Assembly (NCBI RefSeq): GCF_000212395.1
Contig: NC_015499.1
Span: 1,623,421 to 1,687,420 of the forward strand
Source of the DNA: Thermodesulfobium narugense DSM 14796
GTDB taxonomy: Bacteria > Thermodesulfobiota > Thermodesulfobiia > Thermodesulfobiales > Thermodesulfobiaceae
Direction: 5' to 3'
Length of the DNA: 64,000 bases
The notes beneath the pieces were generated by a model. The model searched no databases. It had not been told where the DNA came from and saw nothing but the letters and a program-made list of their open reading frames with translations. Each line of letters starts with the position of its first letter. Within the stretch, counting starts at the first letter, position 1. This document shows, in pieces, positions 1-7,941 of the stretch. The translations under genes were made by a program, and so were the position numbers.

Positions 1-33
1 TCTTTCAGAAAACATATAAAAATAATAAAAATT

Positions 34-47
34 TTAAGTTAACTTAA
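34..47. promoter_or_regulatory. 14-bp perfect palindrome before the chemoreceptor gene
   Basis: TTAAGTTAACTTAA is its own reverse complement. It ends inside the AAGGAGG Shine-Dalgarno sequence (46-52) of the chemoreceptor gene starting at 57. A protein bound here, or the RNA stem it could form, would cover the ribosome-binding site. The function is inferred; only the symmetry and position are seen. In AT-rich DNA a 14-bp palindrome can occur by chance. Confidence 0.3.
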
Positions 48-56
48 GGAGGATAA

Positions 57-2259
57 ATGAAAGAAAGTAATGAGAAAAAGCTTTTTAAATTCGGTTCTAG
101 AAAGTTATGGAATACCATCGGTTCAAGATTAACGCTATCAATAATTTTGATTATTGTAATTTTAGGTGCATCCGTTATGCTCGTCTCAAATTACGTAATC
201 AAACAAAGTGTAAAAGCTCAAACAATTGCTGCAATGCAAGAGACTACAAAAGATTCTGTAGCAGGAATAAACAACTACGTAACTAATAGAATTGAAGCTC
301 TTCAAAATCTTGCAAAAAATCCAGCATTTCAAACTGAAAATCCAAAAGTTATAACAGACACTTTAAAATCTGTCTTTCCGATGTTTCCAGAAGCAGAACT
401 AATTTTCTTTGTTAAAACTGATGGTAGTTACATTACTGATACAGGACCAGCCAATGCGAACTTATCAGATAGAGACTATTTCAAAGAGGTTATGTCCACA
501 GGGAAAACCGCAGTATCATCTTTACTAATATCCAAAAGCACAGGAAAAAAGATTTTTGTAATTGCTGTACCTGTATTCAATCAGTCAGGCAAAACAATAG
601 GTGCTGTTGCAGATGCCGTAAAGGCTGATGCTATAGATGAGATGATATCAAATATAAAATTTGGCAAGTCTGGATATGGCTTTTTACTTGATAAGAATGG
701 TCTTTTTGTAGTTCATCCTCTTAAAGAAATGGTTATGAAGGAAAACATTACAAAAGTTAGTAAACTAATAACTCCATCCCTTGCTGAGCTTGGCAAGAGG
801 GTAGTAAGTGAACCTACAGGATTTGGCACATATACTTTTCTTGGACAGGAAAAGATACTTGTATGGGACAGAATTCCTTCTACCGGCTGGATACTATCAA
901 TTCCTGTTTTATTATCAGACTTTTATTCAGGACTATATAACCTTCTTACAATAATATTTATAGCCATCATAATAATTTCTATAATATCCTTCATAATATT
1001 CAAGTTCATATCAAGAAGCATTACAAAACCTCTTTCAGAGATAGTAGAAGTAAACAAGAAGCTTTCAGAAGGTGATCTTAACATAGATATTAATACCAAC
1101 TACTTTGGAGAGTTGGGCATTCTTTCAGAAAGTACCAAGAAGATGGCAGAAAATACAAAATCTGTTATACAGGGGCTAAAGAGCCTTATCTCAGACTTAC
1201 AAAGCGCATCTGAAAAAGTAAAAGAAAACGCTACCATACTATCTCGTTCATCAGGAGAAGTCTCTCAGGCAGCTTCAAATACGGCAAGAGGAGCGGAAGA
1301 GATATCAAAGATAGCTCAAACACTTTCCAATAAAGTAAATACCTTCTCAAGCACCACTCAGGCAATTGCAAAGGGGGCAGAAGAACAAGCAAACAATACA
1401 GAACAGATTGCACAGATGGTAGAACAGATAAACTCTATTATGGAAGAGACTAAAAAGAGACAACAAAGAGCTTACAGATCTTTCTATAACAATGAAGGAT
1501 AGGGCACAGGATGGAAACCTTCTTATGGCAAAAACAAATGAGAGTTCTCACAAGAGCCTTGAATCTGTGAAAAAATTAGCTGAAGTTATCCAATCTCTTA
1601 GCAAGAGATCAGAAGATATAGGTAAGATTGTAGATTTGATATCTAGCATATCAGATCAAACAAACCTCTTAGCCTTAAACGCTGCAATAGAGGCTGCAAG
1701 AGCAGGAGATGCTGGAAGAGGATTTGCTGTAGTAGCAGATGAAGTAAGAAAGCTTGCAGAAGAATCTCAAAGAGCTGCAAATGAGATAGCCTTGATAATA
1801 GGCGAAACCAACAAAGAAACAAGAAATGCGATGAACTCAATGCAAGAGACTCTAAGTGACGTAACTACAGGACTTGAGGCATCAGAAGCTACGTCAAAGA
1901 CTTTTCAGGCAATACTTGCTTCTATAGACAAAGTAAATGTGTTGTTAGAACAAAGAGAAAAGATAAGTGAGAAATTAATTAGCAACCTCTCTACTGTAAA
2001 CGTAAACGTCAGCAACCTTGCTGCCCTCTCAGAAGAATATACCGCTTCAGCGCAAGAGATGGCAGCATCATCAAAAGATATATCCAACGAAATAGAAAGC
2101 CTTGCAGCAATATCGGAAGAGTCATCAGCTTCTGCAGAAGAGCTCGCATCTACCACAGAAGAAAGTGATAAAATAGTTAAGGAGTTTGAGGAAATTTCAA
2201 GAATTTTAATAGAAAATACAGAAAAGATATCTGATGAAGTTAAGAAGTTTAAAGTTTAA
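57..2259 (+). pseudogene. methyl-accepting chemotaxis protein, interrupted by a single-base frameshift
   Basis: This is a membrane chemoreceptor that would signal to CheA. The first part (57-1502) has a short cytoplasmic N-terminus, a membrane helix near residues 25-48, an extracytoplasmic Cache-type ligand domain (about 50-290), a second membrane helix near 300-325, a HAMP domain and the first half of the signalling coiled coil. That frame ends early in a tail unlike the family ([14 protein letters not shown]). The next frame continues the coiled coil at once ([10 protein letters not shown], then MKDRAQDG) and carries the conserved hairpin tip ([21 protein letters not shown]). Joined, the product is about 734 residues, normal for the family. 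The shift lies at or near the A5 run at 1452-1456, where four A would restore the frame. It may be a real lesion, a slippage site or an assembly error. The start at 57 follows AAGGAGG. Confidence 0.85.
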
Positions 2260-2278
2260 TAATTAACAAAATCTCAAA

Positions 2279-2311
2279 TAGCCCGGGGGTATTTCCTCGG
2301 GCTATTTTTTT
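2279..2311 (+). terminator. rho-independent terminator after the chemoreceptor gene
   Basis: An inverted repeat with arms TAGCCCGGGG and CCTCGGGCTA (one G-T wobble) is followed directly by a run of T (2305-2311). It lies 20 bases after the chemoreceptor stop codon. Confidence 0.9.
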
Positions 2312-2324
2312 AAGGGGTGAAACT

Positions 2325-2825
2325 ATGACGAACATAGAAAGACTAAAAAATTATGGGTGGAATTTTGAGGGTAAAGTTGGTCATAAGGAATGGAGATTAA
2401 ATATTGGATCCTCTGATGAGCCTTATATAGTAGATATGCAAATTGATTTCGAAAACAAAAGAGCATACTTTAACGTCAAACATAAAAATATTGAAAAAAG
2501 ACACGAAATAGACTTCAACGAAGCTCTTCTTCATGCTACCGAAGGAAATCTTTTCAAAGATTTGCAAAATCCATTTAAAGAAGAGATAATTTTATCGTAT
2601 AAAAGCGATAACAACAGTGAAATTCAGATAACAAAAGTTCTAAGCCCACGATTCAAATCAATAATGCTTGATGAAGGCGAGGAAGAATACTTTATTAGAA
2701 AAATAAAGAGAATGGGAGAGTCATTATTAGAGTCTTACGAAAAAATAGACAAAGGCGATGTAGAAAAAATATTAAATAAAGGTCAAAACGAAAGGGAAAG
2801 TTTAATATCAAAGTTTTTAGAATAA
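2325..2825 (+). CDS. hypothetical protein, 166 aa
   Basis: I do not recognise this family. The start follows AAGGGG with suitable spacing. The protein is soluble-looking, highly charged and rich in Lys, Glu and Ile, with no signal peptide or membrane helix. The N-terminal part (residues 1-70) looks beta-rich, with WNFEGKVGHKEWRLNIG and YIVDMQIDFENKRAYFNVKHK. The C-terminal 50 residues are predicted helical (FIRKIKRMGESLLESYEKID). It sits alone between the chemoreceptor terminator and a GC-rich palindrome, so it is probably a single-gene unit. Codon use matches the neighbours. No function can be assigned. Confidence 0.65.
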   Translation: MTNIERLKNYGWNFEGKVGHKEWRLNIGSSDEPYIVDMQIDFENKRAYFNVKHKNIEKRHEIDFNEALLHATEGNLFKDLQNPFKEEIILSYKSDNNSEIQITKVLSPRFKSIMLDEGEEEYFIRKIKRMGESLLESYEKIDKGDVEKILNKGQNERESLISKFLE

Positions 2826-2836
2826 TTAGGGTGCTA

Positions 2837-2862
2837 CCCCCCTTCTCCAGCTGGAGAGGGGG
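2837..2862. repeat. GC-rich palindrome (REP-like) after the 166-aa gene
   Basis: Within AT-rich DNA stands a strong inverted repeat: a C5 block, TT, CTCCAG, then CTGGAG, A and a G5 block. It would fold into a near-perfect stem with almost no loop. No T-run follows, so it is not a typical terminator on the plus strand. It lies 12 bases after a stop codon and just before a truncated gene, which suits a REP-like element or the scar of a lost mobile element. I saw no second copy in the window. Confidence 0.5.
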
Positions 2863-2865
2863 CTA

Positions 2866-3411
2866 CAAAAATAGTTCCTATATTAAGGTATTGGATGATT
2901 CCAGTTTCTACTACAATTGGCGGCCTTTTAAGCGGCTTCTTGGTTTATAGGTTCACAGGTAAAATCACCATCCGAATCTCCAGCCCACAAATTTGACTAC
3001 TATAAGCCTATTCTTGGAAAAGTAAAAGTAAAAGAAGTATTAGTAAAGAACGTACCAATTGTAACCGAGAAAGACAACATAAAAGTCGCATCAGAAATAT
3101 TAAAAAAATACAAAGTCTCAGGAATACCTGTGTGTTCAATTCAAAACAATTCATTAGTTGGAGTAATATGCCATGAGGATATCTTAAACAACTATAAAAA
3201 CACAGAAGAGAAAAAGGTTTCAGAGATAATGAACTCTCCTGTAATAACAATATCCCCTGAAGATACGCTTTACGACACCCTATTTATAATGTATAAGAAC
3301 GATATATCTTTTTTGCCTGTTGTAGATAAAAACGTGCTACTGGGCATGATCACAAGGGAAAAGATATTAGAAATTTATTTTAATAATGTAAATAAAGAAA
3401 ATCCAGAATAA
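2866..3411 (+). pseudogene. remnant of a ClC-type channel or similar membrane protein with C-terminal CBS pair
   Basis: Two pieces in different frames form one decayed gene. The first (about 2866-2995) reads a membrane helix, IVPILRYWMIPVSTTIGG then LLSGFLVYRFTG, that resembles an early helix of ClC chloride channels, and then runs into a stop. A shift of one base near 2958-2965 continues as SPSESPAHKFDYYKPILG into a complete tandem CBS pair: first CBS about 3022-3200 (ILKKYKVSGIPV), second about 3220-3400 (VSEIMNSPVITISPEDTLYD). The CBS frame stays open to 3411, but the only start inside it (3130) would cut the first CBS domain. ClC proteins often carry C-terminal CBS pairs; here the channel body is missing. 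It could still express a small CBS protein. Confidence 0.6.
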
Positions 3412-3414
3412 CGT

Positions 3415-3442
3415 TTGCAAATGTTAAATTATTTGATATAAT
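3415..3442 (+). promoter_or_regulatory. sigma-70-type promoter of the tRNA operon
   Basis: TTGCAA (3415-3420), a 16-base spacer and TATAAT (3437-3442) precede the first tRNA by 23 bases. The match to consensus and the position suit a strong stable-RNA promoter. Confidence 0.7.
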
Positions 3443-3465
3443 TCAAATACATTAAATGTTTATTA

Positions 3466-3540
3466 GCGGGCGTAGTTCAATGGTAGAGCATCGGCTTCCC
3501 AAGCCGAGGGTTGAGGGTTCGAGCCCCTTCGCCCGCTCCA
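3466..3540 (+). tRNA. tRNA-Gly (CCC)
   Basis: The acceptor stem GCGGGCG pairs with CGCCCGC, the T loop GGTTCGAGCC is present, and the anticodon loop TTCCCAA gives anticodon CCC, reading GGG. The CCA end (3538-3540) is encoded. It is the first of three tRNAs in one transcript. Confidence 0.95.
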
Positions 3541-3550
3541 AAAGATTTAT

Positions 3551-3625
3551 GGCGACGTGGCCAAGCGGTAAGGCAAGGGCCTGCAAAGCCCTCATTCCCC
3601 AGTTCGAATCTGGGCGTCGCCTCCA
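3551..3625 (+). tRNA. tRNA-Cys (GCA)
   Basis: The acceptor stem GGCGACG pairs with CGTCGCC. The anticodon loop CTGCAAA gives GCA, reading UGC and UGU. The T arm CAGTTCGAATCTG is canonical and CCA is encoded at 3623-3625. It lies 10 bases after tRNA-Gly. Confidence 0.95.
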
Positions 3626-3633
3626 CAAAAGAT

Positions 3634-3718
3634 GCCGGGGTGGCGAAATGGCAGACGCAACGGACTTAAAATCCGTCGGGTATCCCCCGTGTGGGTTCGA
3701 GTCCCACCCCCGGCACCA
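3634..3718 (+). tRNA. tRNA-Leu (TAA)
   Basis: The acceptor stem GCCGGGG pairs with CCCCGGC. The anticodon loop CTTAAAA gives UAA. A long variable arm (CGGGTATCCCCCG) marks it as a class II tRNA, as expected for leucine. CCA is encoded at 3716-3718. Confidence 0.95.
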
Positions 3719-3772
3719 TTTTATTTTTTTTAGAACAAGGACTTAAAAAAATTAAATTTTAGGGAAGTAAAG

Positions 3773-3889
3773 ATGAGCGACAAAGTAAGGGTCGGAATAA
3801 TTATTTGCGATCGCTACTTTGTCAAGCGAGTGCTTTTTATGGGTACTTACGCTAAGAAACGCTGTAAAAAAGTATTCGAAATTAGATGA
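3773..3889 (+). CDS. 38-aa micro-ORF, coupled to the ABC transporter genes
   Basis: A short frame starts at an ATG with a good Shine-Dalgarno (AGGGAAG) and ends in TGA overlapping the ATG of the next gene (ATGA at 3886-3889). That layout favours translational coupling. The first 15 residues, MSDKVRVGIIICDRY, resemble the start of CGGC-domain cysteine-rich proteins as I recall them (a VGIIICDRY-like opening). The rest (FVKRVLFMGTYAKKRCKKVFEIR) does not continue that family. It may therefore be the stump of a truncated CGGC gene that now serves as a leader for the transporter, or a real small protein. No search was possible. Confidence 0.4.
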   Translation: MSDKVRVGIIICDRYFVKRVLFMGTYAKKRCKKVFEIR

Positions 3890-4761
3890 GCGTTATTCAA
3901 GTCGAATCATTAACAAAATACTATAAAAATCTAAAAGCCCTTGATAATGTTAGTTTTTCGTTGGAAGAAGGACAGATACTTTCTCTTATTGGACCAAACG
4001 GTTCAGGAAAAACCACGCTTACAAAAATAATATCTGGCTTCTCTCAAGCTAATTCTGGAGAGATCAAGATATTTGGAAAAAGTGTAGATGATTTCAAAAA
4101 AGTAAAGGATAAAATCGGCTTGGTCTCTCAAGAAAATAATCTTGATCAAGACATCAATGTGCTTGAAAACCTTATAATACACTCAGAGCTATGCGGTTTA
4201 AACGCAAAAATTGCTAAAAAGAGATCTCTCGCTTTGCTACAAAAATTTGGACTTGATAAATATAAACACGAGGATATAAGAAATCTCTCCGGTGGGACAA
4301 AGAGAAAAATAATGCTTGTCAGAGCGCTTTTGACTAATCCAAAACTGTTAATTCTTGATGAGCCTACTATTGGACTCGATCCATCTATCAGAAGACAATT
4401 TTGGGATATAATAATTAATTTAAAGTCGCAAAACGTATCGACAATATTCACTACACACTATATGGAAGAAGCAAACTTTCTGGCTGACAAAATTGCTTTC
4501 ATAAATAAGGGCAAGTTGATTTTAAGCGGAAAACCGCAAGAACTTATAAAAAATGTCCTTGAAAGTTTCGTATTTGAAATAAAGGGAAAAATATCAACAG
4601 ATAACTACAAAAGTTATGTATATGAAGACAAAACCTTTATTTTTACTCCAAGCAAAGAACTTTTACTCTCAAAGCTAAAATTATTTGGAATAGAACCATC
4701 CGCAATAAGAGAAACTACTCTTGATGACCTCTTCTTGTATCTTACTGGAGAAAAAATTTGA
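3886..4761 (+). CDS. ABC-2 type transporter, ATP-binding subunit
   Basis: This is the ATPase of an ABC exporter. The Walker A motif GPNGSGKTT lies at residues 36-44, the signature LSGGTKRK near 135, and Walker B LLILDEPTIGLD near 155, followed by the switch histidine in FTTHYMEEA. The C-terminal 70 residues resemble the extension of the drug and polysaccharide exporter (DrrA/NodI-like) group. Length (291 aa) is usual. It overlaps the upstream micro-ORF by four bases and the permease gene downstream by four bases, so the three form one operon. The substrate cannot be told from sequence. Confidence 0.9.
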   Translation: MSVIQVESLTKYYKNLKALDNVSFSLEEGQILSLIGPNGSGKTTLTKIISGFSQANSGEIKIFGKSVDDFKKVKDKIGLVSQENNLDQDINVLENLIIHSELCGLNAKIAKKRSLALLQKFGLDKYKHEDIRNLSGGTKRKIMLVRALLTNPKLLILDEPTIGLDPSIRRQFWDIIINLKSQNVSTIFTTHYMEEANFLADKIAFINKGKLILSGKPQELIKNVLESFVFEIKGKISTDNYKSYVYEDKTFIFTPSKELLLSKLKLFGIEPSAIRETTLDDLFLYLTGEKI

Positions 4762-5504
4762 TACCATTTTTAATAATATTCAAAAGAAATATTATTTCAT
4801 TTAAAAAGCGTGCATGGGGCGCGTTGATAAGTGGAATAGATCCTTTACTCTTCCTTTTAGCCTTTGGTTTTGGTATAGGAAAATTTGTTCCTAATGTTGA
4901 GGGCTTATCTTATGTTGAATTTATAGCGCCTGCAATGGTTATTATAAGCGTTTTATATGGATCATTTTTTGAGACAACTTACAACGCCTTCGTAAGGATG
5001 TATTACGAAAACATTTATACAGCTTGGCTATCTACAAATGCTACTGTAAAAGATATTGTTTTGGGAGAAATGCTTTGGGGAGCTTTTCGAGGAACAATAT
5101 ATGCAACTATTGTAATCTTTGTTTTGTTTTGTTTTGGTTTGCTAAAAAATTTAGGCTTTTTAATAATAATTTTAGTTTTGCCACTTCTTGGTTTAACATT
5201 TGCTTCAATTGGCATGTTTTTTACTTCAGTAGTGCCTAATATAATGTTTTTCGATTATCTTTATTTTGTGTACATAAATCCAATGATATTATTTTCTGGG
5301 ACATATTTCCCAATTAATATATTGCCCATATTTCTAAAAATAATCTTAAAGGCCATCTTTCCCCTCTATTATGCAGTAAAAATTTCAAGAGAACTCTATC
5401 TTTCACAGCCCATAGATATAACAAACATAATAGTATTGCTAATAACATGTATATTTTTTACATTCATGGCAATCAAGTTTTTAAGAATAAGATTAATTGA
5501 CTAA
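4758..5504 (+). CDS. ABC-2 type transporter, permease subunit
   Basis: The 248-residue integral membrane protein has six hydrophobic helices, as in DrrB/NodJ-type ABC-2 permeases, with the usual IMFFDYLYFVYINPMILFSG stretch in the second half. It begins at a TTG codon that overlaps the stop of the ATPase gene (4758-4761) and so depends on coupled translation. It should form the channel of the exporter with the preceding subunit. The gene runs to within a few bases of the convergent DUF202 gene, whose coding end it overlaps. Confidence 0.88.
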   Translation: MIPFLIIFKRNIISFKKRAWGALISGIDPLLFLLAFGFGIGKFVPNVEGLSYVEFIAPAMVIISVLYGSFFETTYNAFVRMYYENIYTAWLSTNATVKDIVLGEMLWGAFRGTIYATIVIFVLFCFGLLKNLGFLIIILVLPLLGLTFASIGMFFTSVVPNIMFFDYLYFVYINPMILFSGTYFPINILPIFLKIILKAIFPLYYAVKISRELYLSQPIDITNIIVLLITCIFFTFMAIKFLRIRLID

Positions 5505-5887
5505 CGATGTATAAAAACACTATATCCTAAAACCCCTAGAACAAGGATTACTATTAGAGTGTAAAAAACATATATGAAGGCATTTGACTTATACTCACCT
5601 AGTCCGATTCTTCTTTTTACCACAATATAATCTATAAGCCCAACAATAACAGTTAAAAAGGAGAGTCCTGCAAAAACAACGGCTACCCAATAAAGATATA
5701 GGGTCCTTTCTTCAGGAATCCCAAGTGAAGGACCAAGATAATGAACAAAAAGATCGAATCTGTCAAGAAGAACGCTAAAGGCCATCAGTCCAAGTGATGT
5801 TCTAATCCAGGAAAGAAGAGTTCTGACAGCAGCCATGCTTTCTCTGGCATCTTCATTATTATTTTCTCTTTTTGTCTTTGAAAACAA
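5501..5887 (-). CDS. DUF202 family membrane protein
   Basis: The 128-aa protein has a conserved start (ARESMAAVRTLLSWIRTSLGLMAFSVLLDRFDLF) and three membrane helices, the pattern of the DUF202 (YidH-like) family. Function in this family is not established; related proteins are small inner-membrane proteins, and some are fused to or beside transporter domains. Its last codons overlap the convergent ABC permease gene by four bases. A paralogue lies immediately upstream at 5915-6322, and the two probably form an operon, with only 27 bases between them. Confidence 0.85.
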   Translation of the reverse strand: MFSKTKRENNNEDARESMAAVRTLLSWIRTSLGLMAFSVLLDRFDLFVHYLGPSLGIPEERTLYLYWVAVVFAGLSFLTVIVGLIDYIVVKRRIGLGEYKSNAFIYVFYTLIVILVLGVLGYSVFIHR

Positions 5888-5914
5888 AACTAATAGACTC
5901 CCCTAAAGTTTAAT

Positions 5915-6322
5915 CTAAGCTCTAATAAGAACGAGTAGTACCAATACCAATAAAACTGCTACCACAAAGGACATATATCCTATATGATATTCTGGAGAAC
6001 ACTGAAAATATCCAGCCCTAATCTTTCTAACGTTCTGTACATAATCTATTGCACCAGCAAGTATAGTACACACAGCCATAATAAGAAGCATAATAACAAT
6101 CACGTGTATAGAACCCACTGTCCCCCGAATGTAAGAAGAAACACCAGGTTGAGTTTGTAACCACACGTCAACTTTATCAAGAGCAATACCAAACCCCAGC
6201 ATATTAAAAGCCGTCCTGACCCATGCTAAAAATGTCCTGACAGCAGCCATTGCAAATCTTGGATCTACATAAGTCATCCTATCTTCTTCAAGACGAAGAA
6301 TTTTTCTAAGAAGGTCCATCAA
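5915..6322 (-). CDS. DUF202 family membrane protein, paralogue
   Basis: This 135-aa protein shares the family core with its neighbour (RFAMAAVRTFLAWVRTAFNMLGFGIALDKVDVW) and again has three hydrophobic helices. Both copies keep the AAVRT-L-W-RT signature, but the rest has diverged, so the duplication is old. It is the first gene of the pair. Its promoter must lie in the AT-rich region 6323-6410, shared back to back with the carboxylase promoter. Confidence 0.85.
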   Translation of the reverse strand: MMDLLRKILRLEEDRMTYVDPRFAMAAVRTFLAWVRTAFNMLGFGIALDKVDVWLQTQPGVSSYIRGTVGSIHVIVIMLLIMAVCTILAGAIDYVQNVRKIRAGYFQCSPEYHIGYMSFVVAVLLVLVLLVLIRA

Positions 6323-6409
6323 TTTTACTTCACCCCATACTATATAAATTTAATTAATTATAAAACAAAAATTATTTTATATGAAATAAATTTTATCAAA
6401 CAATAAATA

Positions 6410-6444
6410 TTAACAAAAATTAACTTTTGCATATATAATATGCA
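6410..6444 (+). promoter_or_regulatory. promoter of the carboxylase operon with a palindrome over the -10
   Basis: TTAACA (6410-6415), an 18-base spacer and TATAAT (6434-6439) form a good sigma-70-type promoter 36 bases before the gene. An inverted repeat, TGCATA-N5-TATGCA (6428-6444), overlaps the -10 box, the classic place for a repressor. The regulator is unknown. Confidence 0.55.
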
Positions 6445-6474
6445 CTAATATACTGCAGAAAAGGGTGTGTAACG

Positions 6475-7932
6475 ATGGAAAGGAAAATAAAAAAGGTACT
6501 TATTGCAAATCGAGGAGTTAGCGCAGTAAGGGTGATGCACACTTGTCGAGACAAAAAAATTCCAACCACAGCTGTATATAGTACTCCTGATAGATTGGGA
6601 TTACATGTGCTCTCATCTGACTCTGCAGTACACATCGGAGAAGCTCCACCAATAAAATCCTATCTCAATATGGATGCGATAATTGAAGCGGCTTTAAAAA
6701 CTGGATGTAATGCCGTGCATCCAGGATGGGGATTTCTCTCAGAAAACCACATATTTGCACAAAGGGTCATAGACTCAGGTCTTATATGGATCGGGCCAAA
6801 ACCAGAAGTTATAAAAGCTATGGGAGACAAAATAGAAGCAAAAAAATGGGCAAAACGCGCAAATGTTCCTGTAATACCTGGCATTGACAACGCTAAAAGT
6901 TACGAAGAAATCATAGATTGGATGAAAGAAGAAGATATATCTTTCCCAATTTTAGTTAAAGCCTCAGCTGGTGGTGGTGGCAAGGGAATGTTAAAGGTTG
7001 AAAGAGCAGAAGATATACAGAATGCTTTTACCCAGGTAAAATCTGAGGCCCTTAAATCCTTTGGCGATGATAAAGTTCTTGTAGAAAAATATATAGAAAG
7101 AGGAAGGCACATAGAAGTCCAAATTATAGCCGATGAATATGGTTCTATATGTCATCTCTTCGAAAGAGAATGCACCATTCAAAGAAGAAATCAAAAAATT
7201 ATTGAAGAAACACCTTCTCCAAGTCTTGACGATACTCTTAGACAAGAAATATGTTTTACGGCAGTAAGGTTTATGAGAGAAATTGGCTATACATCTGCTG
7301 GAACAGTTGAATTTTTATATGATTCAAACACAAAAAAATTTTATTTTCTTGAAGTAAACACAAGGCTTCAGGTAGAGCATGGCATTACGGAACTCTCAAC
7401 AGGACTTGATATTGTAAGCCTAATGATAGACATAGCAGAAGGTAAAAAATTACCTTTCAACCAGTCTGATATACATCAAAATAGGTGGTCAATAGAGTGT
7501 AGATTAAACGCTGAAGACCCTAAAAATTTCTCTCCTTCCTTTGGAAGAATTACAAGACTTCAGGTTCCACATGGACCAGGTATAAGAATTTCTCCTGGTG
7601 CATATGAGGGAGCATCCATCCCTCCTTTTTATGATTCGATGTTTATGCTTTTAATCAGTGCTGGTGCAGACAGAACAGATGCAATAAGAACAATGGACAG
7701 AGCTTTGTCTAGAGGATTAAGAGTTGAGGGTGTTAAAACAATTGCTCCACTACTTCTTAGCATACTAAGGCATCCAAAATTTATTTCAGGAGAGTTCTCA
7801 ACAAGGTTCATCGAAGAACATATGGATGAGCTGATATCTTCTTTTAAAGAAAGAGACCCGGAAGATGAAGTGTTAAAGATTGCTCGTTATGTTGCAGAAA
7901 TAAGTGCACTTGGACAACAAAAGTGGATGTGA
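6475..7932 (+). CDS. pycA: biotin carboxylase subunit of a pyruvate-carboxylase-type enzyme
   Basis: The 485-aa ATP-grasp enzyme carboxylates biotin with bicarbonate and ATP. Seen are the N-terminal fold (KVLIANRGVSAVRVMHTCR), the glycine-rich ATP loop KASAGGGGKGM near residue 161, the HIEVQI and FLEVNTRLQVEH motifs, and the C-terminal biotin-carboxylase domain. Family enzymes are about 450-500 aa. The partner, with transcarboxylase and biotin domains, follows after nine bases, so this is the two-subunit form of pyruvate carboxylase (PycA/PycB). The expected product is oxaloacetate for gluconeogenesis or a reductive TCA route. An acetyl-CoA carboxylase role is unlikely because no carboxyltransferase of that type is nearby. 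Confidence 0.88.
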   Translation: MERKIKKVLIANRGVSAVRVMHTCRDKKIPTTAVYSTPDRLGLHVLSSDSAVHIGEAPPIKSYLNMDAIIEAALKTGCNAVHPGWGFLSENHIFAQRVIDSGLIWIGPKPEVIKAMGDKIEAKKWAKRANVPVIPGIDNAKSYEEIIDWMKEEDISFPILVKASAGGGGKGMLKVERAEDIQNAFTQVKSEALKSFGDDKVLVEKYIERGRHIEVQIIADEYGSICHLFERECTIQRRNQKIIEETPSPSLDDTLRQEICFTAVRFMREIGYTSAGTVEFLYDSNTKKFYFLEVNTRLQVEHGITELSTGLDIVSLMIDIAEGKKLPFNQSDIHQNRWSIECRLNAEDPKNFSPSFGRITRLQVPHGPGIRISPGAYEGASIPPFYDSMFMLLISAGADRTDAIRTMDRALSRGLRVEGVKTIAPLLLSILRHPKFISGEFSTRFIEEHMDELISSFKERDPEDEVLKIARYVAEISALGQQKWM

Positions 7933-7941
7933 GGTGAAGTT

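Noticed and set aside
1643-2156. Antisense frames over the chemoreceptor signalling domain
   Set aside because: Leucine- or serine-rich shadow translations of a repetitive coiled-coil gene, with no ribosome sites.
3456-3746. A 96-codon open frame running through the tRNA cluster
   Set aside because: It overlaps three complete tRNA genes with all stems intact. The frame is a by-product of tRNA sequence.
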